Assembly (NCBI RefSeq): GCF_000420705.1
Contig: NZ_ATVL01000012.1
Location: forward strand, 62,001 to 126,000
Direction of reading: 5' to 3'
Origin: Hymenobacter norwichensis DSM 15439
GTDB lineage: Bacteria > Bacteroidota > Bacteroidia > Cytophagales > Hymenobacteraceae
DNA: 64,000 nt
In this document: one piece after another, positions 32,382 through 40,389 of the stretch
Layout of the letters: each line of letters starts with the position of its first letter
Numbering within the stretch: position 1 is the first letter of the stretch
The notes under the pieces: model-generated
What the model was told of the DNA's origin: nothing
Seen by the model: only the letters and a program-made list of their open reading frames with translations
The model's database searches: none
Program-made: the position numbers and the translations under genes

Positions 32382-33518
32382 TTATTCCTTGGTTTCAGTG
32401 GCAATAGGCAGGCCTTGCAAGGTAGCTAGCCGGTTGAGTTTGCCAGATGGTGTGGTCTGGAACTGCGGCACGTACACCAGCTCACGAGGCCGCTCGTACT
32501 TGCCTAGGCGCTTGCGCAACAAACTCAGGAGCTGCTGCTGCTGGTCTTCGGGTAGCGGCTCGCCTTCCAAGTAAGCTGTTACCTGCTCGCCCAGCCGTTC
32601 GTCGGGGCGGCCGGCAATGAATACGCGCCGGCCGGGCAAGTCCAACTCAGCTAGGGCCACTTCCAGCACCTGCTCCACCTTCTCGGCCTGCACTTTCACG
32701 CCGCCGCTGTTTATCACAAAATCAACCCGGCCCAGCCACTCGAAGGTATGCGCGTCGAGCAGCTTCACCCGGTCATTGGTAGTAATAAGCTGGTCATCGG
32801 TTACGTCGGCCCGCACCGTGAGGCAGCCGCGGTTGTCCTGCGCAACATGAATACCCGGTAGCACTTGGTAAGCGGTGGCGGGTTTGGGGCCGTTGAGGCG
32901 GCGTAAAGCAATGTGCGAAGCCGTTTCAGTCATGCCATACGTGAGGTACACCGGCACGGTCAGCTGCCGGATTTGCTTGGCCAAGCTGGCATCTACGGCG
33001 GCACCGCCCACCAGTATGGCTTTCATCTGGTTGAGGCGTTCTGCGTGCCCGGCCGCCAGCACCGCCCGCAGCTGCAAAGGCACAAACGAGGCGAAATCGA
33101 ACTGCGCCTCCGAAGGCACCAGCGCCAATGGGTCGGCCTGGGGCTCAACAATGGTGAGGTGCATGCGCCGTTCGAACCCGCGGACCAACATCATCATGCC
33201 ACCCACAAACTCGCAGTTAAGGCACACCAGCATCCGGTCGCCGGGGCCCAGGTCGAAATAGTCGCCGGTGCGGCGGGCCGAGGCTTCCAACTGATGCCGT
33301 TTCATGAGCACCGGTTGAGGCTGGCCCGTCGAGCCGCTGGTATGCAATGCTACGTCCTGAGTGCCGTTCAGCCACTGCCGGCAGAAATCCAGCACCTTGG
33401 CTTCGTACCCATTCAGTTCAAACGGGGTGGTAGCCGGGTACTGTTGAATGTCGGCGTAGCGAAATTCGCGGCCGTTGAGCAACAAGGAATCAGGAAGCAA
33501 ATCGGAAGAAGAGGCCAT
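32382..33518 (-). CDS. menE: o-Succinylbenzoate-CoA ligase (AMP-binding)
   Basis: 378 residues, compact like MenE proteins of the Bacteroidota. AMP-forming signatures are A3 HTSGSTGQPQPVL, A5 VYLTYGMTETAS, A7 in TTNDRVKLLDAHTFEWLGR with a conserved RVDFVINSGGVKVQAEKVE, and the A10 lysine in TPSGKLNR. The short N-terminal domain is normal for this family. It activates o-succinylbenzoate to its CoA thioester in the menaquinone pathway. It lies in the same direction as menB and menD but is separated from menB by other genes. As no menC or menA is in the window, those steps must be encoded elsewhere. Confidence 0.88.
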   Translation of the reverse strand: MASSSDLLPDSLLLNGREFRYADIQQYPATTPFELNGYEAKVLDFCRQWLNGTQDVALHTSGSTGQPQPVLMKRHQLEASARRTGDYFDLGPGDRMLVCLNCEFVGGMMMLVRGFERRMHLTIVEPQADPLALVPSEAQFDFASFVPLQLRAVLAAGHAERLNQMKAILVGGAAVDASLAKQIRQLTVPVYLTYGMTETASHIALRRLNGPKPATAYQVLPGIHVAQDNRGCLTVRADVTDDQLITTNDRVKLLDAHTFEWLGRVDFVINSGGVKVQAEKVEQVLEVALAELDLPGRRVFIAGRPDERLGEQVTAYLEGEPLPEDQQQQLLSLLRKRLGKYERPRELVYVPQFQTTPSGKLNRLATLQGLPIATETKE

Positions 33519-33581
33519 CGAAAGCAGGGAAAGGAAAAATTTGTCAACGAAAACGTACTGGCAGGCAACTCACCTGTTGCG

Positions 33582-34031
33582 CTAGCTAAGCAGCCACCGT
33601 TGATACGTTTTGGCCGAAGGTAGGGTCAGATAGGCCAGGGCTCCCAGCAACACGCCGCTAGACACCAAATCCAGCGGGGCCCGCGTGAAAACATACGATA
33701 TCAATAACGGTAGCGCCAGCAAGCTCAATAAACTGTCGCGCAAAAACACTTGGCTTTGGTACACCCGCAGATTTTGCTCGGCGGGTCGGCGCAGGTTGGG
33801 CTGCATGCGCCGCGCCATTACATACAGTAGTATGCCTAGCAAGGGCAGTAGCGCGCCTAGCAGCAGCAGCAGCGGCCACGACGCTAGCTGTGGCTGTGGG
33901 TCCAGGCCCGTTGCCGACCGGCTACCACCCACCAGCACCAACCCACCCATTAAGAGTGCCTGCACCAAGTAGTGCAGCCAATGCCGCGCCCGAATGCGCC
34001 GGATGGTTTGGTGAAAATCAGCGTCGGTCAT
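33582..34031 (-). CDS. Small four-helix membrane protein, hypothetical
   Basis: 149 residues. An N-terminal basic amphipathic segment (IRRIRARHWLHY) leads into about four membrane helices: LVQALLMGGLVLVGG, WPLLLLLGALLPLLGILLY, LLSLLALPLLISYVF and LVSSGVLLGALAYLTL. The loop between helices 2 and 3 is basic (RRMQPNLRRPAEQNLR), predicting a cytoplasmic side. No family is recognised and there is no catalytic motif. It lies upstream of menE with a 63-base gap on the same strand, so it may be co-transcribed with it. Confidence 0.6.
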   Translation of the reverse strand: MTDADFHQTIRRIRARHWLHYLVQALLMGGLVLVGGSRSATGLDPQPQLASWPLLLLLGALLPLLGILLYVMARRMQPNLRRPAEQNLRVYQSQVFLRDSLLSLLALPLLISYVFTRAPLDLVSSGVLLGALAYLTLPSAKTYQRWLLS

Positions 34032-34129
34032 GGGTGGGGAGGCCGGCAGGAGGGGAGACTAGGCACGCATCAATAAACAAATTAGCATACGAAGCTGCCT
34101 TGCGGAAGGCAAGGAAAACATAGCAGAGC

Positions 34130-34160
34130 TTGATACATAGGTAATTAAACCGTACCTTAA
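34130..34160 (+). promoter_or_regulatory. Possible promoter of the small gene at 34185
   Basis: TTG at 34130-34132 and TACCTTAA at 34153-34160 have 20-base spacing. The -7 box lacks the final G of TAnnTTTG. Confidence 0.3.
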
Positions 34161-34184
34161 AATTACTCACCAATTCTCACCATC

Positions 34185-34400
34185 ATGAAGACCACCGTTC
34201 TAAGTCCATTTGCCGGTGCCCGTACCTTCGTGTTTCGGCGCTACCTCACACTCCGCTACCAGTTTACTTCCGCCACCGATTTGGCGGCACAAGTTGCCCG
34301 CCGAGCCCGCAAGCTGCGGAAGAAAGAAGCGAAGAACGAGCGGTTGCGCAACTTCTTTGGTTGGTGCGAAGGTTGCGCGGCGTACGGTTCGATATTCTAG
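34185..34400 (+). CDS. Small basic hypothetical protein
   Basis: 71 residues, very basic: TTVLSPFAGARTFVFRRYLT, then an Arg/Lys-rich helix (VARRARKLRKKEAKNERLR) and a C-terminal FGWCEGCAAYGSIF with a CxxC pair. Charge and CxxC would suit a nucleic-acid-binding or zinc-binding peptide, but the pair alone cannot bind zinc without partners. It is the only plus-strand gene in this block, has a plausible promoter at 34130-34160 and its own terminator at 34420-34451, which supports it as a real transcript. Confidence 0.6.
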   Translation: MKTTVLSPFAGARTFVFRRYLTLRYQFTSATDLAAQVARRARKLRKKEAKNERLRNFFGWCEGCAAYGSIF

Positions 34401-34419
34401 TAGTAATGATTTTGCATAA

Positions 34420-34451
34420 GAAAAGCGCCACCCGTCAGGATGGCGCTTTTC
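34420..34451 (+). terminator. Terminator GAAAAGCGCCA...TGGCGCTTTTC
   Basis: Eleven-base perfect arms are followed by CGTTTTTAG. It is 20 bases past the small plus-strand gene. The sequence is almost the same as the terminator at 34989-35019. Confidence 0.8.
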
Positions 34452-34490
34452 GTTTTTAGTTTAGGATAGTAGCGGCGACTGTACTTGGGC

Positions 34491-34919
34491 CTACTGCCGG
34501 CCAAGTAGTTGCAAGGTTTTAGAATCCTGCTTGCCGTTGTAAAACTTGTCTAGCACGGCCTGGAACACCGGGTCGGCGTTGGGCAGCGCGCCAAACAGCG
34601 TCATGGAAGACTGGAGCTTCATGTCGTCGGGGCTGCCCAATACTCGGTACGGGTCGTTGCCGGGTAGGGCTAGCAAAGCGCGGCTAATGTCGAGTAGGCG
34701 GCTGCCCAGTACCGGATGCTGCACAAATGCCTCGGCTTCTTGCACATCCTTTATGGCGTAAAACTTAGCTGTTTCACTTAAGCCCAGGCCCTGGATTTGC
34801 GGAAATACGTACCACATCCAATGGGTTTGCTTGCGGCCGTTTTTTATTTCCGCCAAGGCATCCTTGTAGTTCTGAGCTTGGGCATCAATGAATCTTGCCA
34901 GGTTGTTCTCTTCGGCCAT
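34491..34919 (-). CDS. DUF1810 protein
   Basis: 142 residues. The full DUF1810 pattern is present: NLARFIDAQAQNYKDALAEI at the N-terminus, the highly conserved KQTHWMWYVFPQIQGLGLSE, FYAIKDVQEAEAFVQHPVL and LGSRLLDI, and the C-terminal DDMKLQSSMTLFGALP followed by FQAVLDKFYNGKQDSKTL. DUF1810 proteins are small soluble all-helical proteins of unknown function found singly in many bacteria. The gene stands between the 34420 and 34989 hairpins and belongs to the block that separates menB from menE. Confidence 0.9.
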   Translation of the reverse strand: MAEENNLARFIDAQAQNYKDALAEIKNGRKQTHWMWYVFPQIQGLGLSETAKFYAIKDVQEAEAFVQHPVLGSRLLDISRALLALPGNDPYRVLGSPDDMKLQSSMTLFGALPNADPVFQAVLDKFYNGKQDSKTLQLLGRQ

Positions 34920-34988
34920 CTTGATTTCTTTAGGTGAGTGGTGGAGTCAGACTCAGAAACTGGTTGGGTGGCGTACTTCGTGCAACCC

Positions 34989-35019
34989 AAAAGCGCCACC
35001 CAGGATAGGTGGCGCTTTT
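34989..35019 (-). terminator. Terminator of the DUF1266 gene
   Basis: AAAAGCGCCACC (34989-35000) and GGTGGCGCTTTT (35008-35019) are perfect arms with a 7-base loop. On the minus strand the stem ends in TTTT. It is 19 bases past the stop of the DUF1266 gene. Confidence 0.8.
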
Positions 35020-35038
35020 CTACATGGTTGCTTTAGGG

Positions 35039-35761
35039 TTACGGCGCCGGGCAGGGGTAAGGAAGCCACGGAATGTCGCGCCACGGACTGTACTTCGATT
35101 CCAATAAGTAACTGCTGATTTCGGCAATATCGTTGTGGCTGTCACTTTCGGGGCTCCACATGATACGGCCTGCCACAAAGCCGGTTGCAAAGCTCTCCCA
35201 CGAGTCGTAGTCACGCACGGCTAGCTGAGTGGCAGCATCAATAAATTCCCAGGCTTGTGCCCAACTTAGGTACCCGTAGTCGTAGCACCAGCGCGCTACG
35301 TTCACGCTACGGGCGTAGTCCCAAGCCGCTACGCTGGAAACACTGCGGGTTGCAAGAAACGGATTGGCTGCAAACACCTCTTGCCAATGCGCGGCATCGG
35401 TTTTTAGCGTTTGGCGAAAGTCCTTACGATGGCCCTCCTGGCGTAGCCAATGCAAAATCTCCAGGGCTTCTTCGGTGTCCGTGATGCCCCACCATTCAGC
35501 GGTTGCCGCCTTGCGCTCCACCAGTACCTCGGGCCTTAGCGCTGGCAATATTTTGATTGGATTATCACCCCAATAAAATAGAATGCCTCCGGTTGCTAAG
35601 CCACGTATCTCGGTTGCAGTAGGCTGGTGAGCCTGCTGCGTAAGGTCGAAATCGGTAAGGTCTCGTGCTCCGTATTGCTGAAGATTAGCATTCGTCTGTC
35701 CTATGGCCGCCATCTTTTTGCTATCAAAGAAAGTGGTGATAAAGTCTAGAATCTTATTCAT
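35039..35761 (-). CDS. DUF1266 protein
   Basis: 240 residues. The DUF1266 core spans about residues 95-220: EWWGITDTEEALEILHWLRQ, EGHRKDFRQT, AAWDYARSVNVARWCYDYGY, LSWAQAWEFIDAATQLAV, SWESFATGFVAGRIMW and the C-terminal WRDIPW. DUF1266 members (like E. coli YbeU/YbeR) are soluble and uncharacterised, and often sit in regions with toxin-like or contact-dependent systems. No partner of that sort is seen here. It is downstream of menB in the same direction with a 63-base gap and its own terminator. Confidence 0.88.
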   Translation of the reverse strand: MNKILDFITTFFDSKKMAAIGQTNANLQQYGARDLTDFDLTQQAHQPTATEIRGLATGGILFYWGDNPIKILPALRPEVLVERKAATAEWWGITDTEEALEILHWLRQEGHRKDFRQTLKTDAAHWQEVFAANPFLATRSVSSVAAWDYARSVNVARWCYDYGYLSWAQAWEFIDAATQLAVRDYDSWESFATGFVAGRIMWSPESDSHNDIAEISSYLLESKYSPWRDIPWLPYPCPAP

Positions 35762-35824
35762 CAGTGCACTGTAGTAATAAGCCTAACCAAAAAAAGACCG
35801 TTCAGCAACAAGCAAATCCTAGCC

Positions 35825-36649
35825 TCACGGAAACTTGGGATACTTCGAGAAGTCGGGCTTGCGCTTTTCGATGAAGGCGTTCTTGCCTTCTTTGGCTTCC
35901 TCGCTCAGGTAGTAAAGTAAGGTGGCGTTGCCAGCAAGTTCCTGAATCCCGGCCTGGCCGTCCAGTTCGGCATTGAAGCTGGATTTCAGCATGCGCAGCG
36001 CCAACGGGCTTTTCTCCAGAATCTTGTTGCACCAGGCCACGGTAGTTTCTTCCAGCTTGTCAAGTGGCACTACTTTGTTTACGAGGCCCATGTCGAGGGC
36101 TTCTTGGGCGTTGTACTGGTCGCAGAGGAACCAGATTTCGCGGGCTTTCTTCTGGCCGACTACGCGGGCCAAATACGAAGCGCCAAAGCCGCCGTCAAAC
36201 GAACCCACATTGGGGCCAGTCTGGCCGAAACGGGCGTTGTCGGCGGCAATGCTTAGGTCGCAGACGACGTGCAGTACGTGGCCGCCCCCGATGGCCCAGC
36301 CCGCCACCATAGCCACCACCGGCTTCGGGATGGAGCGAATGATTTTCTGGAGCTCCAGCACGTTGAGGCGCGGTACGGTGTCCTCGCCGACGTAGCCGCC
36401 GTGGCCCCGCACACTCTGGTCGCCGCCCGAGCAGAAGGCCTTGCCGCCCTCGCCGGTAAGAATGATAACGCCAATATCGGTGCGGTCCTGGCAGATACGC
36501 ATGGCGTCAATCATCTCCTGCACCGTGAGAGGCGTGAAGGCGTTGTGCACCTGTGGGCGGTTGATGCTGATTTTGGCGATGCCGCCCGCCTGCGTGAAGA
36601 GAATTTCTTTGAACTCCTTGATCGGGGTCCAGATAAGTTGTTCGGCCAT
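35825..36649 (-). CDS. menB: 1,4-Dihydroxy-2-naphthoyl-CoA synthase
   Basis: 274 residues, normal MenB length. The crotonase fold is clear: INRPQVHNAFTPLTVQEM, the oxyanion-hole GGKAFCSGGDQSVRG typical of MenB, VAGWAIGGGHVLHVVCDLSI, and the MenB-specific FGQTGPNVGSFDGGFGASYL, then ALDMGLVNKVVPLDKLEE and a C-terminal FSKYPKFP. It closes the second ring of the menaquinone precursor from o-succinylbenzoyl-CoA. It is 115 bases downstream of menD on the same strand, with a REP-like hairpin in between that may attenuate its expression. It is followed by unrelated DUF genes. Confidence 0.97.
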   Translation of the reverse strand: MAEQLIWTPIKEFKEILFTQAGGIAKISINRPQVHNAFTPLTVQEMIDAMRICQDRTDIGVIILTGEGGKAFCSGGDQSVRGHGGYVGEDTVPRLNVLELQKIIRSIPKPVVAMVAGWAIGGGHVLHVVCDLSIAADNARFGQTGPNVGSFDGGFGASYLARVVGQKKAREIWFLCDQYNAQEALDMGLVNKVVPLDKLEETTVAWCNKILEKSPLALRMLKSSFNAELDGQAGIQELAGNATLLYYLSEEAKEGKNAFIEKRKPDFSKYPKFP

Positions 36650-36680
36650 AGGTCTAAGAGTGATGTAAGGAAAAAAGGCC

Positions 36681-36760
36681 GTCGTGCTGAGCTGGTCGAA
36701 ATATTTCTACCGGGTTTTTTCAACAAAGCGGAAGAGCTGTTTCAGCCAGCTCAGCACGAC
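36681..36760. repeat. REP-like hairpin between menD and menB
   Basis: Arms 36681-36695 and 36746-36760 (GTCGTGCTGAGCTGG / CCAGCTCAGCACGAC) are a perfect 15-base match with a 50-base loop. The right end, CAGCACGACGTTCT, matches the GCATGACGTTCT end of the element at 20060-20096, so the two belong to one repeat family. A run of six A stands before the left arm. Confidence 0.65.
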
Positions 36761-36763
36761 GTT

Positions 36764-38470
36764 CTAATTAGTGAAAGCGGCTTTCACCGCGGCACGATAC
36801 TGTTCAAAGAATTCGGCGTTGGTCTTGCTATCGGTAGTTACTTCGAGTAAGGCCGCGCCGGTTTCCAGTGCAAAGAAAACCGGTAGCGCCGACTCTAGTT
36901 CAGCGAACGACGAAACCGGGAAATACCGCAGCTTGAAATCCCGCGCCGTATTCTCGGCAGTCAGCAGTTGGCGCGTCTCGAAAAACTCTTCCAGTTCCGG
37001 CTGCTGGCGCGGCCCATCGATGATACGGAAGATGCCGCCGCCGTGGTTGTTGAACACGATAACCCTCAGATTGGGCGTGGGATAGTTGTGCCAGAAGGCG
37101 TTCCGGTCGTAGAAAAACGCCACGTCGCCGGTGAGCAGCACCACCGGCCGCTCGGGTTGCGCCAATGCCGCGCCTACTGCCGTACTATTGCAGCCATCAA
37201 TGCCACTGGTGCCGCGGTTGGCAAACACTTCGATACCTGCTTCGATACCCAAAATATTGGCGTAGCGCACGGCCATGCTATTGGCGAGGTGCAGGGCAGT
37301 ACCCTGTGCAATATAGGGCAATACCGTAGCCATTGCCCCAAACTCAGTTAGGGTTCCTTGCCCAGCCGCTCGAATGATCTTTCGGGGTAGAGCGGCTCCG
37401 TCGGCATCGGCCTTTGACCACGCCTGATGAAAAGGGATGGCTCTATCAACTACTGTTTCATGGCCCGCTAGTATAGTGGAAAAAAAGGCCGCCGGCTCGG
37501 CATACACTACATCTGTAAGTGCCTGAAACGTATTGGGTGCAATGCCGCCCGGCAACACGTGGATGTGTCGATTGGGTGGATTCTTCCTCAAAAACAGCTT
37601 CAGCGACTTGGAAATTAAAGACAAGCCGCAAGTAATGAGTACATCGGGTTGCAGCAGGTGCGGCTCGATATGCGGGAGAAAGACATCCTGAGCCGTCACC
37701 GGGTCGAAAGCATTGATTTGGCCCAGGCAATCAGCTACCACCGTGGCGTACTTAGTACCTAGAAACTCCATTAAACCTTGCAACAGCGCTGGGTCGGCGG
37801 TCTGCTGGCCTAATACCACCAGCGTCCGGTCGGAAGCCAGAATGACCTCCCGGAGTTCAGCCCAGTTGGCAGGCAGCGTGGTTGAAGCAGAGGCAGGCAG
37901 TTCCCGCACAATCTTTACGTTCTGTTCGTACTGGATTGCCTCGCCGGCTTTCGGGTAGAACGGCTCCCGCAACGGCACGTTCACCTGCACTGGTCCGGCG
38001 GGGCCAGCCTGGGCCAAGTTGATGGCCTCATTCACGATGCGGGCCGAGTGCCACTTGGCATCGGTGTGCGTCGTGTCGGCCGGAAACTCGAAAGCACCTT
38101 TGGCGTGGGCACCGTACAGGTTGTGTTGGCGGATGGTCTGGCCGTCGAGCTGGTCGATCCACTCTGGCGGCCGGTCGGCGGTGAAAATTACCAGCGGAAT
38201 GTGCTGAAAATACGCTTCGGCCACGGCGGGGGCGTAGTTGAGGCCCGCCGTGCCCGACGTACACACCAGCACCACCGCCCGCCGCTGCGCTTGCGCCATG
38301 CCCAACGCAATAAAGGCCGCCGCACGCTCATCGGGCACCACGCGCACCGTGAGAGCGGGATGGCGGGCAAAAGCCAGCGTCAGTGGAGCCGAGCGGGAAC
38401 CCGGCGACAACACCACATCGGTAATGCCATGCTGGGCACAGATTTCAGCAATATTATGAACAACCTGCAT
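36764..38470 (-). CDS. menD: SEPHCHC synthase (2-succinyl-5-enolpyruvyl-6-hydroxy-3-cyclohexene-1-carboxylate synthase)
   Basis: 568 residues, normal length. The thiamine-diphosphate enzyme has the MenD N-terminal SPGSRSAPLTLAF, PDERAAAFIALGMAQ (catalytic Glu), VCTSGTAGLNYAPAVAEAY and VIFTADRPPE; the central domain; and the TPP-binding C-terminal domain ANRGTSGIDGCNSTAVGAAL, LLTGDVAFFYDRNA, VFNNHGGGIFRIIDG. It condenses 2-oxoglutarate with isochorismate, releasing CO2. It follows menF after a 96-base gap containing a GAGTAAC-family repeat and is followed by a REP-like hairpin and menB. The start is ATG 38470 (MQVVHNIAEIC). Confidence 0.97.
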   Translation of the reverse strand: MQVVHNIAEICAQHGITDVVLSPGSRSAPLTLAFARHPALTVRVVPDERAAAFIALGMAQAQRRAVVLVCTSGTAGLNYAPAVAEAYFQHIPLVIFTADRPPEWIDQLDGQTIRQHNLYGAHAKGAFEFPADTTHTDAKWHSARIVNEAINLAQAGPAGPVQVNVPLREPFYPKAGEAIQYEQNVKIVRELPASASTTLPANWAELREVILASDRTLVVLGQQTADPALLQGLMEFLGTKYATVVADCLGQINAFDPVTAQDVFLPHIEPHLLQPDVLITCGLSLISKSLKLFLRKNPPNRHIHVLPGGIAPNTFQALTDVVYAEPAAFFSTILAGHETVVDRAIPFHQAWSKADADGAALPRKIIRAAGQGTLTEFGAMATVLPYIAQGTALHLANSMAVRYANILGIEAGIEVFANRGTSGIDGCNSTAVGAALAQPERPVVLLTGDVAFFYDRNAFWHNYPTPNLRVIVFNNHGGGIFRIIDGPRQQPELEEFFETRQLLTAENTARDFKLRYFPVSSFAELESALPVFFALETGAALLEVTTDSKTNAEFFEQYRAAVKAAFTN

Positions 38471-38471
38471 A

Positions 38472-38569
38472 GAGTAACTGAGTGATTAAGTAGCTGAGTA
38501 ACGGCGTGAACAAGTAGATGAATTAACGAGTCAAGGAAATCGTACAACCACCAAGGATTCACTCAGCTA
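38472..38569. repeat. GAGTAAC-family repeat between menF and menD
   Basis: The 13-base word GAGTAACTGAGTG at 38472-38484 also occurs at 2603-2615. It is followed by ATTAAGTAGCTGAGTAACG, and the complementary ACTCAGCTAG lies at 38560-38569, overlapping the menF stop. The parts can form a loose stem of about 11 bases (TAGCTGAGTAA with a GA-type partner). Confidence 0.45.
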
Positions 38570-39865
38570 GCCCGGTGCTGTGTGTGCATGTAACACGGCG
38601 CCTACGGTGGTTAGCTTCAGCTCGGTTTCCTGCCACTCACGGGCGGGGTCGGAATCGACGGTGAGGCCGGTGCCGGCGTAGAGGATGGCTTCCTGGGGGC
38701 GGAGCTGAAGGCCGCGCAGGTTTACGTACAAGCGCGACACACCGGCCACCGGCAAGTTCACCGGCCCAAGGAAACCACTGTAATACGCCCGGTCGTACCC
38801 TTCGTATTGGTGCAGGAAATCCAGCGCCGCTTGTTTGGGCATGCCGCCCACGGCCGAGGTGGGGTGCAACAGCCGCAGCATATCGGTGCCGAGGGTAGGG
38901 AAGGGAACGCGCCGTAAGTTCACCGAGAAGTCGGTGCGCAAGTGCAGCAGCTCGCCGGCGGCCACGGTGCGGGGGCCGGTTTCGTCGTATTCGCGCAGCC
39001 GTAGTTGTTTGAAGCAGCTCACGATGTAGCGCGCCACTAGGGCCTGCTCTTCGATTTCCTTCTGCCGCCAGACCGCTGTGTACGGCGAGTGGTCGTGGGG
39101 GCGGGGCTGGGTGCCGGCCAGCGCCATCGTGCAGAAACGGCCATCTTCGGTGAGCTGCACCAGCGTTTCTGGTGTAGCCCCAAACCACGTGCCGGCCCCA
39201 GGTGCACTCACTAAGCTGGCAAACGCCAGTGGATACCGATGCTCCAGTTCTACAAAGGCCCGCAATGCATCGAACCCCGCAGGCAACGGGCGCCGCACGG
39301 TCCGGCTGCTCACTACTTTCAGTACTTGCCCCGCCTCAATAGCTGCCACCCCGCGTTCCACTAAGGCCGTGTACTCCTCCTTAGAAGCCTCGTGCGGCAC
39401 TGGCTGCGGGCTTATATGCCAAGGTAGCGTTGCTGCCTGTTGGGCGTTGCTTGTTGATTCCTGATTCCTTGAATCTGCCGCTTCAACTCCATCACCTTGC
39501 AGCCACTCCCGCAGCTTCGGCAGCAAAGTAGCAGCCCCAATGGCCGTTTCGTTGATGCGTAGCTCTCGGGGCTGGGCGCTGTCGAACCACACGTCGGCGG
39601 GGATGAACAAGGCCGGATTGTGGTCGGTGTCGCGGAAGGGAAAGAAGGCGAAACCGGCCGGAGCCGTGGCTTCCAGCGCGGGCGGTAAACCAGTCAAAGC
39701 CGCTTCCGCCGAGAAGCTGAAGCACAGCTGTGTAGTTTGGGCTTGTGGCAGCCGCCACATGGCCACGGGTAGCCGGTGGTGCAGCGCAAAAGCCGTAAGG
39801 CGGCGCAACTGCTCCAGCAGCGTAGCCGGCGCCGGCCAGGTAATACTTAAGGGCGCTTTAATCAT
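38567..39865 (-). CDS. menF: Isochorismate synthase (menaquinone pathway)
   Basis: 432 residues. A variable N-terminal half is followed by the chorismate-binding domain: VVSSRTVRRPLPAGF, FVELEHRYPLAFASLVSAP, TWFGATPETLVQL, then ALAGTQPRP (Mg-site region), LHLRTDFSVNL, LHPTSAVGGMPKQAALDF and RAYYSGFLGPVN. This pattern is MenF/EntC rather than anthranilate synthase. It converts chorismate to isochorismate. The start ATG 39865 overlaps the stop of the thioesterase gene (ATGA, 39862-39865), so the two are translationally coupled. Within the N-terminal half a hydrophilic Ser/Asn/Glu-rich insert (about residues 125-145) is unusual and probably a surface loop. Confidence 0.95.
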   Translation of the reverse strand: MIKAPLSITWPAPATLLEQLRRLTAFALHHRLPVAMWRLPQAQTTQLCFSFSAEAALTGLPPALEATAPAGFAFFPFRDTDHNPALFIPADVWFDSAQPRELRINETAIGAATLLPKLREWLQGDGVEAADSRNQESTSNAQQAATLPWHISPQPVPHEASKEEYTALVERGVAAIEAGQVLKVVSSRTVRRPLPAGFDALRAFVELEHRYPLAFASLVSAPGAGTWFGATPETLVQLTEDGRFCTMALAGTQPRPHDHSPYTAVWRQKEIEEQALVARYIVSCFKQLRLREYDETGPRTVAAGELLHLRTDFSVNLRRVPFPTLGTDMLRLLHPTSAVGGMPKQAALDFLHQYEGYDRAYYSGFLGPVNLPVAGVSRLYVNLRGLQLRPQEAILYAGTGLTVDSDPAREWQETELKLTTVGAVLHAHTAPG

Positions 39866-40305
39866 ACTTGCGGCTGAGCTGGGGCGGGCAAATCAATAAC
39901 GGCCATCGTAATGCGGCTGATGCACACCAAGGCACCGGTTTCTTCGTGCGTAATCCGGATTTCCCACACCTGCGTGGTGCGGCCCACATGCAGCGCCGTG
40001 GCCTTGCCCACCACGTACCCCGATTTCACTCCTTTAATATGGTTGGCGTTGATTTCCAGCCCGACGCAGGCTTTCTTGCGTAAATCCACTTGCAACGCGG
40101 CCCCAATGCTGCCCAGCGTTTCAGCCAATGCCACCGAGGCCCCGCCGTGCAACAAGCCCATCGGCTGGTGCGTGCGGTGGTCAACGGGCATGCGGCCGGA
40201 TATGGTCTGCTCGCCAACTTCAGTAATCTCGATGCCCAGGTGCTCGCCTAAGGTGTTCTTCGACCAGGCATTGATTTGGGAAACGTCGCGGGTGGGATAG
40301 GTCAT
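39862..40305 (-). CDS. menI: Hotdog thioesterase, probable 1,4-dihydroxy-2-naphthoyl-CoA hydrolase
   Basis: 147 residues from ATG 40305. The 4HBT/PaaI-like hotdog fold shows the central helix motif MGLLHGGASVALAETLGSIG with the active-site acid (Glu) after HGG, EINANHIKGVKSGYVVGKAT and GRTTQVWEIRITHEETGALVC. The last codons overlap the menF start by four bases, and the gene begins the same minus-strand men cluster, so DHNA-CoA hydrolase (MenI) is the likely role; PaaI-type activity cannot be excluded. It is divergent from the histidine phosphatase gene and shares a 84-base promoter region with it. Confidence 0.75.
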   Translation of the reverse strand: MTYPTRDVSQINAWSKNTLGEHLGIEITEVGEQTISGRMPVDHRTHQPMGLLHGGASVALAETLGSIGAALQVDLRKKACVGLEINANHIKGVKSGYVVGKATALHVGRTTQVWEIRITHEETGALVCISRITMAVIDLPAPAQPQV

Positions 40306-40354
40306 TGTTGGTGGAAAAACGTACAATTACAGCCGGTAACGCCTGAAATCGGGC

Positions 40355-40362
40355 TACTTTTG
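40355..40362 (+). promoter_or_regulatory. -7 box TACTTTTG of the histidine phosphatase gene
   Basis: Exact TAnnTTTG match, 27 bases upstream of the GTG start at 40390. It supports that start over the earlier in-frame start at 40276, which lies inside the divergent thioesterase gene. Confidence 0.45.
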
Positions 40363-40389
40363 GGTATAAACAGCAAAGCTAGCGGGAAA

